This document shows positions 61,617-64,000 of a stretch of DNA of 64,000 bases, piece after piece. The DNA is taken from NCBI RefSeq assembly GCF_008642295.1, contig NZ_CP029190.1, positions 7,113,501-7,177,500 on the forward strand. The letters are read 5' to 3'. The DNA comes from Streptomyces venezuelae. Its GTDB lineage: Bacteria; Actinomycetota; Actinomycetes; Streptomycetales; Streptomycetaceae. A program made the position numbers and the translations under genes. The notes below the pieces were generated by a model, which was given only the letters and a program-made list of their open reading frames with translations, made no database searches and was not told where the DNA came from. Within the stretch, counting starts at the first letter, position 1, and each line of letters begins with the position of its first letter.

Positions 61617-61667
61617 GTGCCGACCATAGTCTGTTCGTTCGTCTCAGTCGTCGTGGAGGGGGAGCCG

Positions 61668-62822
61668 GTGGAGGAAGACCGTCGCACGGGGTCGGGGGGC
61701 GCCGTGCACATCAGGGTGGCGACGGCCGCCGCATACCTGGTTGCAGGCGCGGTCCATCTCCTGACCGCAGGACTGCTCCTCGGCGGAGTGCTGTTGATCG
61801 TGCTCGGTTTCACGACCGTCGTCCAGCCCATGCTGGGCCTGGCGCTGGTCGTCATGGCCCTGGTGGTGCGCCCGCGCCTGGGGCGGCTGGATCCCGAGCT
61901 GCCGACGCTGTACCGAGCCGATGCACCGACCCTGTTCGAACTGCTGGACCGCATCGCCGAGGCGGTCGGGGTGCGCCGCCTCGACGCGGTGCAGCTCACC
62001 GCGGAGTTCGCCGCCACCGTGGTCCCGTACGGACTCCTCCGCAGGCGTCGCCTGGTCCTCGGCGTTCCGCTCTGGGCCACCCACTCCCCGCAGCAACGCG
62101 TCGCCGTCCTGGCCCGCGCCATGGCCGACCTCGATCCCGGCCATGTCCGGCGGGGCGCCGTCATCGGCACGGCGCTGGGGGCGCTGACCGCCGGGGCGAA
62201 CCTGATGCAGCCCGCGGGCCGGGGTGCCGTCCTCAGCACCGGGCCGGACGTCGCCCGGCATGCGCCCGACCTGGCCGAAGGAGCCCTCCGCTTCAACGCC
62301 CGTACGCGGGCCAGCGAGTGGGCGCTGTGGCTCCCCAGGGTGGCCGTCACCGCCACCGCCCGGCTGCTGCTGTGGCTCACCCGGCCGGCCGCACGGCGCG
62401 CCCGGCTGGCGGCGGACGACACCGCGGCGCGCACGGCCTCCACCGAAGCCGTTATCGCCGCCTTGGGCGACCGGCGCCTGGCCCGCGCGGTCATCGTCGA
62501 AATGAACCGGATGGTCATCGAGGCGAGGACCGTCGTCCGCGCCCGCTCCACCACGGCCCTGCCGGCGGAGGACCTCTGGGCCCGGGTGGCCGTTCATACG
62601 GCGGGTCTGCGCGAACAACGCGACGGTGGCCCGTCCGCTGAACCCGCCGCAGCCGCGCGCGTCAAGCGCCTGGCCGACGCTCCGGACCGCCCCGCGGCGG
62701 TCACGGTCGACGAGCCCGCCCGGACCCGCATCGAGGACGAACTCCGGCCGTCCGCCGATGCGGTGGCGCACCGGGTGATGCGTGACGGCGTCCCGCCGGC
62801 CTACGAGACCGCCGGCCGCTAG
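61668..62822 (+). CDS. Membrane protein resembling an M48 protease lacking the zinc motif
   Basis: 384 residues. GTG 61668 is preferred because GGAGG lies eight bases upstream; the frame is open back to 61617. Two membrane segments (LVAGAVHLLTAGLLLGGVLL, VVQPMLGLALVVMALVV) precede LELLDRIAEAVG-type and QLTAEFAATVVPYGLLRRRR strands that align by eye with M48 peptidases. The position of HExxH (usually LAHELGH) reads LARAMAD (148-154), with Arg, Ala and Asp in place of H, E and H. The protein is therefore probably a pseudo-protease or an unrelated fold; a role as a membrane scaffold is inferred. Confidence 0.65.
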   Translation: MEEDRRTGSGGAVHIRVATAAAYLVAGAVHLLTAGLLLGGVLLIVLGFTTVVQPMLGLALVVMALVVRPRLGRLDPELPTLYRADAPTLFELLDRIAEAVGVRRLDAVQLTAEFAATVVPYGLLRRRRLVLGVPLWATHSPQQRVAVLARAMADLDPGHVRRGAVIGTALGALTAGANLMQPAGRGAVLSTGPDVARHAPDLAEGALRFNARTRASEWALWLPRVAVTATARLLLWLTRPAARRARLAADDTAARTASTEAVIAALGDRRLARAVIVEMNRMVIEARTVVRARSTTALPAEDLWARVAVHTAGLREQRDGGPSAEPAAAARVKRLADAPDRPAAVTVDEPARTRIEDELRPSADAVAHRVMRDGVPPAYETAGR

Positions 62823-62837
62823 GGGGTGCGACACCCC
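62823..62837. terminator. Short hairpin after the M48-like gene
   Basis: GGGGTG and CACCCC form a six-base stem with a three-base loop at the stop codon. It is short, so its role as a terminator is uncertain. Confidence 0.35.
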
Positions 62838-62926
62838 TCGCTCCGGGCCCGGGGCGAGCGAGCCAGTATCGGCCATTCTGCGGTGCCGCGGGACTGGGTG
62901 TTGTCCGGGGCGGGAAGGTGCTGCGG

Positions 62927-64000
62927 ATGCCGAGCCAACCGGACGCCCTGCCCCGTGAGATCTCCGACGCCTACGTCGACGCCCTGGTCGAGCTGGATCC
63001 GCTCGTCGGCATCACCCTGGGCCTGCCCGGTGCCTCGGGTGCGCTCCCCGACTTCTCCCCGGACGGCCGGGAGGCGCTGGCCGAACTCGCGCGCAGGACC
63101 CTGGCGCAGCTCAGGGCCGCCGAGCGGGCACCGGGCGCGGACAGCGACGTCGAGCGGCGGTGCGCGACGCTGCTGAAGGAGAGGCTCGGGGCCGAGCTGG
63201 CGCAGCACGAGGCCGGTGAGCACCTGCGTGCCGTCGACAACATCTCCTCGCCGCTGCACCAGATCCGCAAGGCCTTCCCGCTGATGCCGGTGGCGACGGA
63301 AGAGGACTGGCGGGCCATCGCCCGGGGCCTCAACGCCGTGCCCGCCGCCCTGGCCGGCTACCGGGCCTCGCTCGACACGGGCGTACGGCACGGCCTGTCG
63401 GCGGCGCCACGCCAAGTCTCCGAGAACATCACCCAGTTGAACGAGTGGCTGGGCACGGGCGGCTTCGGCCGACAGGCCGTCGACGCTCCCGGGAACGGCC
63501 TGCGTACGGAGGTCGAGGCGGCGGCGCGGACGGCCAACGAGGCGGTCGCCGGACTGCGCGACTGGTTCACCCAGGTGTACGCCGGACAGGTGGAAGGGCA
63601 GCCGGACGCGGTCGGCGGCGAACGCTACGCCCGCTTCGCCCGGCTGTACACCGGTGCCGAGGTGGATCCGGACGAGGCGTACGCCTTCGGCTGGTCGGAG
63701 TTCCACCGGCTGCTCGCCGAGATGCGCGCCGAGGCCCGGCGGATCCGGCCCGGAGCGGACGACCCGTGGGAGGTCCTCGCCTGGCTCGACGACCACGGGC
63801 GCGCCATCGAGGGCGAGGAGGAAACGCGGCTGTGGTTGCAGTCGTTCATGGACGAGGCCGTCGAGGTGCTGGACGGGAGGCACTTCGACATGGCCGGACC
63901 GGTACGGCAGGTGGAGTCCCGGATCGCGCCGCCGGGCGGCGCGGCAGCCCCGTACTACACCCAGCCCTCGCTGGACTTCTCCCGCCCCGGCCGCACCTGG
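62927..64000 (+). CDS. DUF885 protein, 3' end cut by window
   Basis: The frame from ATG 62927 (GGGAAGG upstream) stays open for 358 codons to the right edge. It begins SQPDALPREISDAYVDALVE and continues with ALAELARRTLAQLRAAERAP and FPLMPVATEEDWRAIARGL, NITQLNEWLGTGGFG and ALPAALAGYRASLDTGV-type helices, which match the N-terminal half of the DUF885 family. Family members are predicted metallopeptidase-like proteins; their zinc motif lies in the C-terminal half, outside this window, so activity cannot be judged. Confidence 0.8.
   Translation, partial: MPSQPDALPREISDAYVDALVELDPLVGITLGLPGASGALPDFSPDGREALAELARRTLAQLRAAERAPGADSDVERRCATLLKERLGAELAQHEAGEHLRAVDNISSPLHQIRKAFPLMPVATEEDWRAIARGLNAVPAALAGYRASLDTGVRHGLSAAPRQVSENITQLNEWLGTGGFGRQAVDAPGNGLRTEVEAAARTANEAVAGLRDWFTQVYAGQVEGQPDAVGGERYARFARLYTGAEVDPDEAYAFGWSEFHRLLAEMRAEARRIRPGADDPWEVLAWLDDHGRAIEGEEETRLWLQSFMDEAVEVLDGRHFDMAGPVRQVESRIAPPGGAAAPYYTQPSLDFSRPGRTW

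Overview
The window is very GC-rich actinobacterial DNA, almost certainly from Streptomyces or a close relative such as Kitasatospora. Third codon positions are nearly all G/C, GTG starts are common (one TTG start is supported), and the gene content is typical of the group: PASTA-like and lamin-tail secreted proteins, a SpoIIE/PP2C phosphatase with GAF sensor, a PucR-type regulator, HGxxPAAW, DUF4142 and DUF1996 proteins, Tat exports, a cytochrome P450 and a MurG paralogue. No rRNA, tRNA, CRISPR array, integrase or complete insertion sequence was seen. It reads as chromosomal accessory or arm sequence.

Layout. 1-5.2 kb: the tail of a PASTA-like secreted protein ending inside a 229-bp MITE-like element, then a flavin-reductase-fold protein, two small secreted proteins, a methyltransferase and a MurG-like glycosyltransferase. 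5.2-8 kb: a divergent alpha/beta hydrolase and TetR-SDR unit sharing an AT-rich palindromic operator. 8-13 kb: a CAP-domain secreted protein, a diacylglycerol-kinase-like protein, an amphi-Trp protein, a membrane protein and a secreted lipase. 13.0-15.3 kb: a two-gene unit encoding a macrodomain protein and a fusion of a uracil-DNA-glycosylase fold to a eukaryote-like mono-ADP-ribosyltransferase. 15.4-19.5 kb: a pyridoxamine-oxidase-fold protein, small secreted proteins and a P450.

19.8-39.3 kb: one long, translationally coupled operon. It encodes an M64-like metallopeptidase, a DUF6603 plus kelch protein, a kelch protein, three very large proteins of unknown function (1,097, 1,812 and 630 aa), a small protein and, overlapping the last, a membrane protein. 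39.3-44.6 kb: that membrane protein, a GT2 glycosyltransferase with MarR regulator, and small secreted or membrane proteins. 44.7-50.3 kb: a PucR-type regulator with a histidine-rich tandem repeat, divergent from a redox operon (ferric-reductase-like membrane protein, NuoF-like/ferredoxin fusion, Lipoprotein_15 double-repeat lipoprotein, small lipoprotein). 50.3-52.5 kb: an aerolysin/ETX-MTX2-like pore-former candidate with a beta-propeller partner. 52.8-64 kb: two hydrolases, a PP2C phosphatase, a HEAT-like giant, a membrane protein resembling an M48 protease without its zinc motif, and the start of a DUF885 protein.

The strongest candidates for undescribed systems are (i) the macrodomain/UDG-ART pair, which has the logic of an ADP-ribosylation writer and eraser aimed at DNA or at a uracil-linked signal, and (ii) the 19.5-kb DUF6603/kelch/M64 operon. 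All assignments come from reading motifs; no database search was run.
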